This document shows, in pieces, positions 23,326-34,297 of a stretch of 64,000 nt of DNA (the first letter of the stretch is position 1; the number at the start of each line of letters is the position of its first letter). This DNA is from Neomonachus schauinslandi (taxonomy: Eukaryota > Chordata > Mammalia > Carnivora > Phocidae). Location of the stretch: positions 126,956,164 to 127,020,163 of the forward strand of contig NC_058406.1 of the NCBI RefSeq assembly GCF_002201575.2, written 5' to 3'. The translations under genes were made by a program, and so were the position numbers. Below the pieces are notes generated by a model. That model was not told where the DNA came from, did not search any database, and worked only from the letters and a program-made list of their open reading frames with translations.

Positions 23326-23695
23326 TGCTATGTGTCTGTGCATGCTTTTTTTTTTTTTTTGACTTTATGCTGTTTAGGGTTTGCTGAGCTTCATGAATCT
23401 CTGAATTTATGGCTTACAACAGGTTTCTTCAGATATTTATTTTTGCATCAATCTCTTTCTTCTCTCCTCCAGGGACTTTAATGACATAAAACAAGAGAAC
23501 AACAAAAAAAGGATAAGTGGGTATCTCCTAATCTCTTCAACTCACTGTGATCCCTTTTCCCACTCCTCACCCCAGAAAGATAGGTTTTCTCAGAGGTTTT
23601 GCTGCCTGTATCCACTGCTCAGTTTTGCATTGGGGTCACCCTTGGGTCAAAGCTGGATGATAAAGGGGGAAATAAGATGGCAAAACTTACTCCTA
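23326..23695. other. Low-copy or unassigned DNA
   Basis: Contains text ('gactttatgctgtttagggtttgctgagcttcatgaatctctg') resembling the 5' region of old L1 in antisense. This could be the continuation of the L1 at 21065-22975, split by the 3' UTR fragment. Not certain. Confidence 0.4.
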
Positions 23696-23699
23696 TTAT

Positions 23700-24290
23700 A
23701 GATGGTTCTTTAAGCCTTGGTTCCCTTGTGCAATTTGGCTCGAATTATTAATTTTTCACAGTTCCCTTGTAGTTGTTTTTTTAATTTGTATAAAGTTTTT
23801 AGTTACATTAGTGGGAGAGAGAGCTGTAGTAGAGTTACTCCATTTTGGCTGGAATTGTCATCTTTGATTTTTAAAAATTTACATCTTGCACATGCTTCTA
23901 TATCAACACATACCGATATGCTTGTTCATTTTAAAATGACAGAGTACTCCATTTTATGAATGTATCATAGTTTATTTAAGAAGTTGTTTATATATTTTTT
24001 GTTATTAACAAAGCTGAGACTACCTTTTATACATGTGTTTTGGAAATTTCTGTGAGTATATCTGTAGGGTAAATTGCTAGTTAGGGAGTCATGCCTACAC
24101 CTTGACAAACAGTTGGAGAATGCCCATTTCTCCCCAGTCATGCTCAACTAGAAACTTAAAAATGTTTGCAGTTTGGTAAGTGAAAAAGCTATCTTGTTTT
24201 GATTTACATTTTTTTTTATAATGGTTGACGTTGAGCATTCTTTCATAAGAACAATAAGACCATTGTGTGCCTTTTTCTGATAACTACTTG
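23700..24290 (-). mobile_element. Very old L1 (L1M type) fragment, antisense
   Basis: 'gtactccattttatgaatgtatcatagtttatttaagaag', 'tctgtgagtatatctgtagggtaaattgc', 'ccttgacaaacagttggagaatgcccatttctcccc' and 'gaccattgtgtgcctttttctgataac' follow the antisense end of ORF2 and 3' region of old L1M elements. Heavily decayed. Confidence 0.6.
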
Positions 24291-24299
24291 GGGTTTGTG

Positions 24300-25560
24300 T
24301 TTAGTTAGAAGGGTCAATTCGTCCCCACCCTCAACCCCACCCAGATTTTAAATAAAGTCACCCAGACCTTCCCCTGGTTTATTTCTGATTTTATTCAGTC
24401 TACATTCTTCACCATTGGCAGCCAATGCAAAATGGCTTATTAAAAAGAAACTCCAACATGTTAGCATAATTGGCTCATGCATCCTTCAGTACAGTTTTCA
24501 TACCTGTCTGACAGGTCTAAGTATAATTCTGGAATAGAAAGAACTTGATTCTGTGATTCCCAGACTTGAGCATATTATTAAACTTTATAGAACATCCCAT
24601 GAGGGCTGACAAAGCGAGATGGAAAAAAAACCCAACAAAACACATTAACTTCTGTGCATGCATGTATCCCTTTTGGTTCTAGAACTAAAAGAAGGGACAC
24701 TGGTGGGGTGTATTTTCAAGGCCACCCTGCTCTCTCCATTTGCTGATCTGAGGGGATTTCTGAATCTACCTCATGGCTATAGTGAATATTGGCTACACAA
24801 GCCATTGGCTGAAAAGTAAACACTTATCTACATGAATTATCTACCATTCACCTTGACTGGTGAATCGAGGAAAGAAGTGGAGAAAATGGGTTGTCTATCC
24901 TTTCTGTGTTCATTCTGAAATGTTGGCTCAAGAGAAATGGGGAGAATAAATGTGTTCCTTTTAACAGACATGCTTTTTTGTAGTGATGTCTATATAAAGG
25001 ATATGTCCCTTTCTCTGATGAATGCATGAAAGGTTTTCTAAGATAATTAGATTTATATGTATACAGTATTTAACATTTCTTATTTTAAAATTTACATACA
25101 CTGGTTGGTTTATTTACCCTTAGACTTTTTGAGTGATTGTAAAATCTTGGCATTAAATATTCTTAACTGAAACTGGAGTCTCAGCCTCAGAACTGCATTT
25201 CTTAGCTGGCTTTTTATAACAAAGATTTTTTTTGTTTGATTACTTTTTACCATCAAAATTGTCCTCAAAACGTGTTTCCCTTTATATACTTTATTTTTAT
25301 TTTACCTATTTTTTATTTTACCTTTATATTCTCTATGTCAAGTTTTCTTAATTTTTGCTTCTTCTAAGGGTCCTGTTTAGCTTTCATTTGTACATTTAAT
25401 CGAAAATAGTGCATTTCATTCGGCAATTAGAGCTTTTAGTTAACAATTAGAAAATAACATGAATTATCTTTATGTAATATTAGAAAGTTACTACTGATCT
25501 AACCAAGTCTTACCATCTTATCAGTTCTGTTTATCAACTCAGTTTATTCTAAAAACAATT
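24300..25560. other. Low-copy DNA, no gene recognised
   Basis: No named repeat and no open frame over 60 codons in this span. Ordinary AT-rich intergenic or intronic sequence to my eye. Confidence 0.45.
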
Positions 25561-25564
25561 AACT

Positions 25565-25795
25565 CTATATATTTTAAAAATTTACATACAATAAAATGAG
25601 CTCTTTTTGGTGCACAACTCTATGAGTTTTGACAAATGTATAGTTTGCATAACTACCACCACCATCAAGATGTAGTTTTGTCACTCCCCCCAAGTTTCCC
25701 TGTGCTGCCCCTTAGTTGTCAACCCTTTCTCCATTTCCAACCTCAGCAACTGATGATCTGTCATCTATCTTACAGTTTGCCTTTTTCAGAATCAT
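25565..25795 (-). mobile_element. Old L1 (L1M type) 3' end fragment, antisense
   Basis: 'aaatttacatacaataaaatgagc', 'gtgcacaactctatgagttttgacaaatg' and 'ataactaccaccaccatcaagatgtag' are the well-known antisense 3' end of old L1M/L1ME elements. The open frame 25636-25905 is chance. Confidence 0.75.
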
Positions 25796-27080
25796 GTGCA
25801 ACATTTAAAGATGGAAATGTGAAACATGCTAACACGTCTCAGTCACCATTTCCCATGAAAGTCACTATGCTCTCCCTGCCTGAGACCTCTAAGTGTTCTA
25901 GTTGAAGTTCCATGGACTGTTTCATCCCTGGCCAATCTCTGTGAACTCAAATGTTTTCTCAATAAGTCAGTGATCTTGGATCTTTGATCAAAGCATTGTT
26001 ATTATGCTGTTTTGTATAAAAGTTGGTGCAGTTAAAAACAGTTAATAGGAGTAGAATAGATTACACTTTTATTTTACATTGCTTTTCAAAAGTCAGACAT
26101 GCCTTTATGGCAGTCTGGACAGATACCATACCCATTGCCATGACTAAGGATTTTCTGTAGAGTGATGTACCCATATATGTAGAATTCCTCCCACTTTTTC
26201 CACCTTCTCTTTCTCTTCTTGTCTCCACAATAGCATATGTACACTGAAGAAAGGTAGAGAATATTGATGAGCATAGCAGAGTTGGGAGGGGGACATAATC
26301 TAATTAGTATCAATTCTTGTACAGTATAGAAATAGTTAACTGTCTATGATTGATATCTAGATCTACTTTAGACACCACAATAATAATTTGTGAATGGTTG
26401 TTACTTTTTCTTATACTCAAACATGACCTCTAACTTAAGTTTGTTTTGATCTTTATCATTTTTTTAAAATCTCAAATCATATTTATTCTTTGCTTTGTAA
26501 GTTTTGCAAAGACCCTTAGAGAAAAAAATAATACTCTGATATAACCTCATCTATTTGACTATTTGAATTAGCTTAAATGCTAAAAATAGATTTATAAAAT
26601 AATTTCTGCCAGAGTTAAAAGGAAACTATGATTTCAGAAAGTTGAGTAACTAAAAATTGACTTTTAATGGCAATTGTTTTATAACTTATTTATAATTTTC
26701 TCTTAATTTTTTGTAACGTTACTAATCTCTGGAGGTCCAGTCAAAGTGAAACCTATATTTTTGTGCAAGTAGATAAGGCCTATTTTTCAAAAGTTTTCTG
26801 TGGAACTGAAATGAACATAAACTATGTCTCAAGTACTTTGTATGGAGACTGCTTCAATGAGGAGTACTTAGTTCATGCATTCATACAGTAAATTCTTAGT
26901 AAACACTTTTTACTGCATCAGATTCAATACTAGGTACTGGGGATATGGAAAGGAGATTTCATTCTTTGCCTTCAAGGCGTTCATAATAACAACAATCCTA
27001 AAACTTGGTTTTTAAATCCATATAATCTTTCTTTCCTTTACCAATCACATCTAAACAATCACTAAGTTCTATCAATATAA
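25796..27080. other. Low-copy DNA, no gene recognised
   Basis: A stretch near 26870-26990 ('cattcatacagtaaattcttagtaaacac...aatactaggtactggggatatgg') resembles an antisense MIR or L2 end. The rest is unassigned. Confidence 0.45.
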
Positions 27081-27084
27081 CTCT

Positions 27085-27245
27085 CTAAGTCAGCTGTTTT
27101 CAACATTTTCAACACTGGCTGCGCAGGTTAAAGCTCACCAGGGCACTTAAAAAAATATACTGATGCCTGGGGTGCACCCCTAGAGATATGACTTGGGAAA
27201 TGCGGATGATTACAATGTGCAGCCAAGAGTAAGAATGACTGCTCT
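27085..27245 (+). mobile_element. MER5A-type hAT DNA transposon relic
   Basis: 'aacactggctgcgcaggttaaagctcaccagggcac', 'atactgatgcctggggtgcaccc' and 'gtgcagccaagagtaagaatgactgctctcg' match the MER5A-type nonautonomous element, with inverted ends. Non-coding relic. Confidence 0.65.
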
Positions 27246-27249
27246 CGAT

Positions 27250-27590
27250 CAGGACTTAGCAATTTTTCCTCTAAAGGACTAGATAGTAAATATTTTAGGC
27301 TTTGGGGTCTTTGGGCTTTATGATCCTTGTTGCAACTACTCACTTCTGCCATTATAGTACAAAAGTAGTCATTGACAATATATGAACAAATGAGTGTTCA
27401 ATAAAACTTAATTTATGGACACTGATACTTGAATTTCACATAATTTTCATGTGTCATGTAATATTCTTCTTGACTTTTTTAACCATTTAAAAATGTAAAA
27501 ACCATCTTAGCCCATGGACTATATAAAAACAGGCAGTGGGTCAGATTTGGTCCATGGCTGTAGTTTGTTAATCTCTGCTCTAGAACAGCT
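27250..27590 (+). mobile_element. Second hAT-type MER relic
   Basis: 'aaaggactagatagtaaatattttaggctttgggg', 'gatccttgttgcaactactcacttctgcc', 'caataaaacttaatttatgg', 'aaacaggcagtgggtcagatttggtccatggctgtagtttg' follow a widespread mammalian nonautonomous DNA transposon whose name I do not assign with certainty. An extra segment (about 27420-27500) separates two parts. It sits between two MER5A-like pieces. Confidence 0.6.
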
Positions 27591-27735
27591 CAGAAACTGA
27601 GGTGCTCATCAGAATTGTCTGTAACTTTTAGAAAAGTGCCTGGCCTTGCTCCTGGAGATTCTGATTCAGGAGGTCTGCATGGGATCAGGGGAATTCTATG
27701 GAGAAAGCAGGGTTTAAGAATCCCCTGTTCTAAAG
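27590..27735 (+). mobile_element. MER5A-type hAT relic, second copy
   Basis: 'ctgaggtgctcatcagaattgtctg', 'gccttgctcctggagattctgattcaggaggtctg' and 'gtttaagaatcccctgttctaaag' follow the MER5A consensus in order. Confidence 0.65.
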
Positions 27736-28380
27736 ATTCATTTTATGGTTCTCTTCTGAGCCTCTGCCACCATTTTCCGATTTCAGGACTTCATTACCTT
27801 GCACTTGCGCTGTGGTGATGGTGTCTACCTATGTTTTCAGCCTTCATGCTCACTAATCCATCTTCTGCATTGCCATATTTTTTTTGCCTCTTGCTTCCAA
27901 CCTTCCAATGGCTTCTGCTGACTACAGGACAAAGTTCATATTCTCTAGCAAGTCATACAATGTTTTTTATTATCTGGCTTTTGCCTGTGAACTTCTCTCT
28001 TCATACTCTTGGTTCTTGGAAAAAGGGCTACTTGCAGTTCACATGGTGCTATTTCTTGTTGGTACATTTGGGCTCATCTTGGTCCCCCTGCCTGGAAAGC
28101 CCTTTTTTGCTGGCACCATATCTACTTGTTCTTCAAGATACGGGAGTATTCTTCATTTCCTCTGTCTTCATGTCTGGGTTAGATGTCTGTATTAGATGAC
28201 CCTCCCCAGGATTCCCATGGCCCATTTGTTTAACTTTTGCCTAATATGTATCACACAACATTGAAATAATCTGTTTATAAATAAATTATTTCAGATCAGG
28301 AACCCAGGTTTATCTTTATATCATAGTACTTAATGCAATACTTAATATGTAGTAGGTGCTCAAGAATTGCTTATTGATCT
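27736..28380 (+). repeat. L2 LINE 3' part, sense
   Basis: 'ccttccaatggcttctgctgactacaggacaaagttc', 'ccctgcctggaaagcccttttttgctgg', 'gatcaggaacccagg' and 'atatgtagtaggtgctcaagaattgctt' follow the L2 3' end in sense order. The 122-codon frame at 27831-28199 is a chance frame in this relic, not a gene. Confidence 0.75.
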
Positions 28381-28892
28381 GAACCCTGTAAAGAAAGCAG
28401 GGCAGGTAATATTTTTCCAATAGTACAGATAAGAGAACTGAGGCTCTGAGGCAATGAATGACATCCTCAGGTTTCCCCTAACTACTAAGTCAGGGAGCCA
28501 AGGAATTTCTGGTTTCTTACTGCCAGCTGCAGACCTTCTCCCTACCATCCCAGATGCTTCTTTATATTGCCACCGGTCATCTGCGAATGCCTCAGTTACA
28601 TGAGGTTGTCAATGAACACTGGGCTGGTAGTTATGAACTGGCCCCAAATTGCAGCTTTTTTACTAATTAGGAATATGGACCCCCATTTTCTAGTCTGCAA
28701 AATAAGGAGATTCAAATAGAATAATTTTAAGATTGTTCTCAATTCTTAAAAAAATTAATTTGTCAAGTAGTTCTTTTTACTTAATTTATCTTCAAGCCCA
28801 TTTATTAGTTAGAACCTGATACCAAACTAAAACAGAAATGTGAAATAATTTGTTCAGAGTCCCTACAACCTGGTGGGAGAATAGGAAATGAA
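28381..28892. other. MIR-like piece and low-copy DNA
   Basis: 'agtacagataagagaactgaggctctgaggcaatgaatgac' (28420-28465) is MIR-like in antisense orientation. The remainder is unassigned. Confidence 0.45.
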
Positions 28893-29332
28893 CCTGTTAC
28901 TTTTCTACTGCTGCCATGATAAATTACCACAAATTTAGTAGCTTAAACCAACACAAGTTTATTATCTCACAGTTCTGTAGGCCAAAAGTCTGGGTGGCTC
29001 AGTTGGCTTCTCTGTTTAGTTTCATGAGGCTGAAATAAAACTGGCAGCAGCCCTGGGCTCTTATCTGGTGGCTCTCAGAAAGAATCAGCCTTCAGGCTGA
29101 TGCAAATTGTTGGCAGAATTCAATGCTATGTGGTTGTAGGACTGAGGAGCCTGTTTCCTTGCTAGCTATCTGCCAGAGGCTGTGCACAGCTTCTGGAGGC
29201 CACCCATATTCTTTGGCTTGTGGCTCTCTGTTTTCATCTTCAAAACCAGCAACTAGGGTAAACTCACTGATCTCTTCTGTTGCAGCTCTTCTGTTTTCCT
29301 GCCTTTCTCTCTTCTTCTTAAGGGCTCATGTG

Positions 29333-29334
<2 letters not shown>
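28893..29334 (+). repeat. Old interspersed repeat (MaLR/LTR-like), left part
   Basis: 'actgctgccatgataaattaccacaaatttagtagcttaaac', 'ttattatctcacagttctgtagg', 'gctttggcttgtggctctctgttttcatcttcaaaaccagcaac' type text and 'cttaagggctcatgtgatta'. This family occurs again at 63545-64000. Its 3' end, 'gggaatcttgggggacatctttag...attatgcctacca', lies beyond the L1 stack at 34740-34815. Family name not assigned with certainty. Confidence 0.65.

Positions 29335-29373
<39 letters not shown>
29335..29373. repeat. (TA)n microsatellite
   Basis: About 19 TA units directly left of the L1-A tail, in the position of the older repeat's interruption. Translated in a chance frame (29123-29407) as Tyr-Ile repeats. 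Confidence 0.97.
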
Positions 29374-29375
<2 letters not shown>

Positions 29376-31394
29376 CATTTAAATTTAAATTAAATTTAAT
29401 TTTTTAATTTTAATTTTTTTAATTATGTTATGTTAGTCACATACAGTATTTCATTAGTTTTTGATGTAGTGTTCCATGATTCATTGTTTGCATATAACAC
29501 CCAAGTGCTCATTGCAATACATGCCCTCCTTAATACCCATCACCAGGCCAGTCCATCCCCCCACCCCCCTCCCCTCTGAAATCCTCAGTCTGTTTCCCGG
29601 AGTCCATAGTCTCTCATAGTTCATCTCCTCCTCCGATTTCCCCCCTTCATTTTCTCCCTTCCTTCTCCTAATGTCTTCCATGCTATTCCTTATGTTCCAC
29701 AAATAAGTGAAACTATATAATAATTGTGTTTCTCTGGTTGATTTATTTCACATAGCATAATCCCCTCCAGTTCCATCCATGTCAGTGCAAATGATGGGTA
29801 TTCATCCTTTCTGATGGCTGAGTAATATTCCATTGTATATATGGACCACATCTTCTTTATCCATTCATCTGTTGAAGGGCATCTTGGCTTCTTCCACAGT
29901 TTGGCTATCGTGGACATTGTTGCCATGAACATTGAGATGCATGTGCCCCTTCTTTTCACTACATCTGTGTCTTTGGGGTAAATACCCAGTAGCGCAATTG
30001 CTGGGTCATAGGGTAGTTCTATTTTTAACTTTTTGAGGAACTTCCATACTGTTTTCCAAAGTGGCTGTACCAACTTGCATTCCCACCAACAGTGTAAGAG
30101 GGTTCTGCTTTCTCCACAACCTCTCCAACATTTGTTGTTTCCTGCCTTGTTAATATTTGCCATTCTAACTGGTGTAAGGTGGTATCTCAGTGTGGTTTCG
30201 ATTTGAATTTCCCTGATGGCTAATGATGTTGAACATTTTTTCATGTGTCTGTTAGCCATTTGTATGTCTTCTTTGGAGAAGTGTCTGTTCATGTCTTCTG
30301 CCCATTTTTTGACTTGATTATTTGTTTTTTGGGTGTTGAGGTTGATAAGTTCTTTGTAGATCTTAGATATCAGCCCTTTATCTGTAATGTCATTTGCAAA
30401 AATCTTCTCCCATTCCATGGGTTGCCTCTTTGTTCTGTTGACTGTTTCCTTTGCTGTGCAGAAGCTTTTTATCTTGATGAAGTCCCAAAAGTTCATTTTC
30501 ACTTTTGTTTCTCTTGCCTTTGGAGATGTGTCTTGAAAGAAGTTGCTGTTGCCGATGTTGAAGAGGTTCCTGCCTATGTTCTCCTCTAGGATTTTGATGG
30601 ATTCCTATCTCACATTGGTCTTTCATCCATTTAGAGTTTATCTTTGTGTATGGTATAAGAGAATGGTCGAGTTTCATTCTTCTGTGTATAGCTGCCCAAT
30701 TTTTCCAGCACCATTTATTGAAGAGACTGTCTTTTTTCCATTGGATATTTTTTACTGCTTTGTCAAATATTAGTTAACCATAGAGTTGAGGGTCTATATC
30801 TGGGCTCTCTATTCTGTTCCATTGACCTATGTGTCTGTTTTTGAGCCAGTACCATGCTGTCTTGATGATCACAACTTTGTAATGTAATATAGCTTGAAAT
30901 CAGGCAACACGATGCCCCCAGATTTGTTTTTCTTTTTCAACATTTCCTTGGTGATTCAGGGTCTTGTCTAATTCCATACAAATTTTAGGATTGTTTGTTC
31001 CAGCTCTTTGAAAAATGCCATTGGTATTTTGATTGGGATGGTGTTGAAAGTATAGATTTCCCTGGGCAGCATAGACATTTTAACAATGTTTATTCTTCCA
31101 ATCCATGACCATGGAAGGTTTTTCCATCTTTTTGTGTCTTCTTCAGTTTCTTTCATAAGTGTTTTATACTTTTTAGAGTATAGATCCTTTACCTCTTTGG
31201 TGAGGTTTATTCCAAGGTATCTTATGGTTTTGGTGGTATTGTAAATGGTTTCTCTTTCTACAATTACATTGTTAGTGTATAGGAAAGCAACTGATTTCTG
31301 TGCATTGATTTTGTATCCTGCCACATTACTGAATTGCAGTATGAGTTCTAGTAATTTGGGAGTGGAGTCTTTTGGGTTTTCCACAAAAACATCA

Positions 31395-32042
31395 TGTCAT
31401 CTGTGAAGAGAGAGAGTTTGACTTCTTTTTTGCCAATTTGAATACCTTTTATTTCTTTTTGTTGTCTGATTGCTATGTCATCTGTGAAGAGAGAGAGTTT
31501 GACTTCTTTTTTGCCAATTTGAATACCTTTTATTTCTTTTTGTTGTCTGATTGCTATGTCATCTGTGAAGAGAGAGAGTTTGACTTCTTTTTTGCCAATT
31601 TGAATACCTTTTATTTCTTTTTGTTGTCTGATTGCTATGTCATCTGTGAAGAGAGAGAGTTTGACTTCTTTTTTGCCAATTTGAATACCTTTTATTTCTT
31701 TTTGTTGTCTGATTGCTATGTCATCTGTGAAGAGAGAGAGTTTGACTTCTTTTTTGCCAATTTGAATACCTTTTATTTCTTTTTGTTGTCTGATTGCTAT
31801 GTCATCTGTGAAGAGAGAGAGTTTGACTTCTTTTTTGCCAATTTGAATACCTTTTATTTCTTTTTGTTGTCTGATTGCTATGTCATCTGTGAAGAGAGAG
31901 AGTTTGACTTCTTTTTTGCCAATTTGAATACCTTTTATTTCTTTTTGTTGTCTGATTGCTATGTCATCTGTGAAGAGAGAGAGTTTGACTTCTTTTTTGC
32001 CAATTTGAATACCTTTTATTTCTTTTTGTTGTCTGATTGCTG
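31395..32042. repeat. 81-bp tandem array, eight identical units, inside L1 RT domain
   Basis: Units start at 31395, 31476, 31557, 31638, 31719, 31800, 31881 and 31962. Each begins TGTCATCTGTGAAGAG on the plus strand and ends TTGTCTGATTGCT(A). On the minus strand each unit encodes 27 residues from AIRQQKEIKG to LSLFTDDI, that is, the segment around the reverse-transcriptase active site. Because 81 is a multiple of three, the frame stays open through the array on both strands. No base differences were seen between copies, so the expansion is much younger than the L1 itself, which is diverged and broken elsewhere. Normal L1 (for example L1-B at 40890-40980) has one copy. Confidence 0.97.
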
Positions 32043-32126
32043 ATGCTAGGACTTCTAGTACTATGTCGAACAATAGTGGTGAGAGTGGGCATCCTTGTTG
32101 TGTTCCTTATCTTAAGGGAAAAGCTC

Positions 32127-32343
32127 TCAGCTCTTCCCCATTTTTTTTTTAAGATTTTATTTATTTGACACACAGAAAGAGAGCGAGAAAGGGAATATGA
32201 ACAGGGGGAGTGGGAGAGGGAGAAGCAGGCTTCCTGCTGAGCAGGGAGCCCGATGCAGGGCTCGATCCCAGGACTCTGGGATGACACTAAGGCAGACGCT
32301 TAACGACTGAGCCACCCAGGCGCCCCGTCAGCTCTTCCCCATT
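32127..32343 (-). mobile_element. CAN-type SINE inside L1-A ORF2, 16-bp target-site duplication
   Basis: SINE 32143-32327. Head 'gagccacccaggcgcccc' at the right. A short deletion in the body ('gggatgacactaaggcag') has removed part of the usual 'catgacctgagccgaagg' text. TCAGCTCTTCCCCATT at 32127-32142 is repeated at 32328-32343. Confidence 0.96.
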
Positions 32344-34297
32344 GAGAATGATGTTCACTGTGGGTTTTTCATAGATGGTTTTTATGAATTTGAGGAATAT
32401 TCCTTCTATCCCTACACTCTGAAGAGTTTTAATCAGGGAAGATGCTGTATTTTGTCAAATGCTTTTCCTGCATCAGTTGAGAGGATCATATGGTTCTTGT
32501 CTCTCCTCTTATTAATGTGTTCTATCACATTGATTGATTTGTGAATGGTGAACCGCCCTTGCATCCCGGGAATAAATCCCACCTTGTCGTGATGGATAAT
32601 CCTTTTAATGTACTGTTGGTTCCTATTGGCTAGGATCTTGTTGAGAATTTTGGCATCCATATTCATCAGGGATATTGGTCTGTAATTCTCCTTTTTGATG
32701 GGGTCTTTGCCTGGTTTTGGGATCAAGGTAATGCTGGCTTCATAGAACGATTTTGGAAATTTTCCTTCTATTTCTATTTTTTGAAACAGCTTCAGGAGAG
32801 TAGGTATTTATTTCTTCTTTAAATGTTTGGTCGAATTCCCCTGGGAATCTGTCAGGCCCTGGACTCTTGTTTTTTGGGAGGTTTTTGATCACTGCTTCAA
32901 TTTCCTTACTGGTTATTGGTCTATTCAGATTGTTAGTTTCTTCCTGTTTCAGTCTTGGTAGTTTATAGGTTTCCCGGAAGGCATCCATTTCTTCCAGGTT
33001 GCTTAATTTATTGGCATACAGTTGTTGATAATAATTTCTAATAATTGTTTCTATTTCCTTGGTGTTAGTCGTGATCACTCCTCTTTCATTCATAATTTTA
33101 TTGATTTGGGTCCTTTCTCTTTTCTTTTGGATAAGTCTGGCCAGTGACCTATTGATCTTATTAGTTCTTTCAAAGAACCAGCTTCTAGATTTGCTGATCT
33201 GCTCTACTGTATTTCTGGTTTCTAATTCATTGATCTCTGCTCTAATCTTAATTATTTCTCTTCTCCTGCTTGGCTTAGGCTTTATTTGTTGTTCTTTCTC
33301 CAGTTCTTTAAGGTGTAAAATTAGCTTGCGTACTTGGGATTTTTCTATTTTTTTGAGTGGGGCTTGGATGGCTATGTATTTTCCCCTTACGACTGCCTTT
33401 GCAGTATCCCGTAAGTTTTGGACTGATGTGTTTTCATTCTCATTGGTTTCCATGAATTGTTTAATTTCTTCTTTAATTTCCTGGTTGACCCAAACATTCT
33501 TAAGCAAGATGGTCTTTAGCTTCCAAGTGTTTGAATTCCTTCCAATTTTTTTCTTGTGATTGAGTTCCTGTTTCAAAGCACTGTGGTCTGAGAATATGCA
33601 GGGGATAATCTCATTCTTTTGGTATTGGTGGAGACCTGATTTGTGACCCAGTATGTGGTGTATTCTGGAGAAAGTTCCATGTGCATTTGAGAGGAATGAG
33701 TATTCTATTGTTTTAGGGTGGAATGTTCTGTATATATCTATGAGGTCCATCTGGTCCAGTGTGTCATTCAAAGCTCTTGTTTCTTTGTTTATCTTCTGCT
33801 TAGATGATCTGTCTATTGCTGAGAGTGGAGTGTTGAGGTTGCCTACTATTAAAGTATTATTATCAATATGTTTCTTTATTTTGGTTAATAGTTGGCTTAT
33901 GTAGTTGGCTGCTCCCATGTTGGGGGCATAGATGTTTACAATTGTTAGATCTTCTTGTTGGATAGACCCTTTAAGAATGATATAGTGTCCTTCTGTATCT
34001 CTTACTACAGTTTTTAGCTTAAAATCTAATTTGTCTGATATGAGAATTGCTACCCCAGCTTTCTTCTGAGGTCCTTTGGCATGAAAAATGGTTTTCCATC
34101 CCCTCACTTTCAGTCTGGAGGTGTCATTATTTTCAAAATGAGTCTCTTGTAGACAGCATATGGATGGGTCATGTCTTTTTATCCAATCTGCAACCCTGTG
34201 CTGTTTCATGGGAGCATTTAGACCATTCACATTGAGAGTGATTATTGAAAGGTATGATTTTATTGCCACCATGTTGCCTGTGAAGTCCTTGTCATAG

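Larger units (their letters stand above)
29690..34272 (-). pseudogene. L1-A ORF2 relic (endonuclease + reverse transcriptase)
   Basis: The LINE-1 ORF2 protein nicks DNA and copies RNA into the nick. Here it is broken into pieces. The longest frame (32740-34272, 510 codons) starts MVAIKSYLSIITLNVNGLN and covers the endonuclease: CLQETH and SDHS are kept. The motif normally GDxNTPLS reads GNLNTPLS, and the usual SRIDHIL reads SRIHHIL. Both changed aspartates are catalytic in known L1 endonucleases. A second piece (32433-32726) has the RT motifs ISLMN and AGKAFDKIQH. The segment holding the F-x-D-D active site is copied eight times (31348-32073) and reads FTDD. A SINE interrupts the frame at 32143-32327. 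Two C-terminal pieces (30968-31384 and 29690-30502) end with the conserved CWRGCGESRTLLHCWWEC zinc-knuckle-like motif and LICGT. No full protein is possible. Confidence 0.93.
29374..34297 (-). mobile_element. L1-A: 5'-truncated carnivore LINE-1, antisense
   Basis: Contains, from right to left: the ORF2 start region, endonuclease, reverse transcriptase, C-terminal domain, 3' UTR with C-rich tract (CCCCCCACCCCCCTCCCCTC at about 29558-29577 on the plus strand) and T-rich tail (about 29380-29420). It stops just upstream of ORF2 (last shared text with L1-B 'catgttgcctgtgaag'), so it lacks ORF1 and the promoter. It carries an 81-bp tandem array at 31395-32042 and a SINE at 32143-32327. It lies within an older repeat (28893-34815) and beside an older L1 fragment (34298-34710). 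Confidence 0.93.

Noticed and set aside
23038..23481. 147-codon plus-strand frame
   Set aside because: Covers the complement of an L1 3' UTR. Serine/proline-rich because of the pyrimidine tract.
27831..28199. 122-codon plus-strand frame as a membrane protein
   Set aside because: It lies inside an L2 relic. The hydrophobic composition is that of pyrimidine-rich DNA.
31395..32042. Regular repeats suggestive of a CRISPR-like array
   Set aside because: Units are contiguous 81-bp tandem copies with no spacers and derive from L1 ORF2 in a mammalian genome.
33059..33559. 166-codon plus-strand frame rich in Leu/Ile/Ser
   Set aside because: Antisense shadow of the L1-A ORF2 endonuclease-RT linker.
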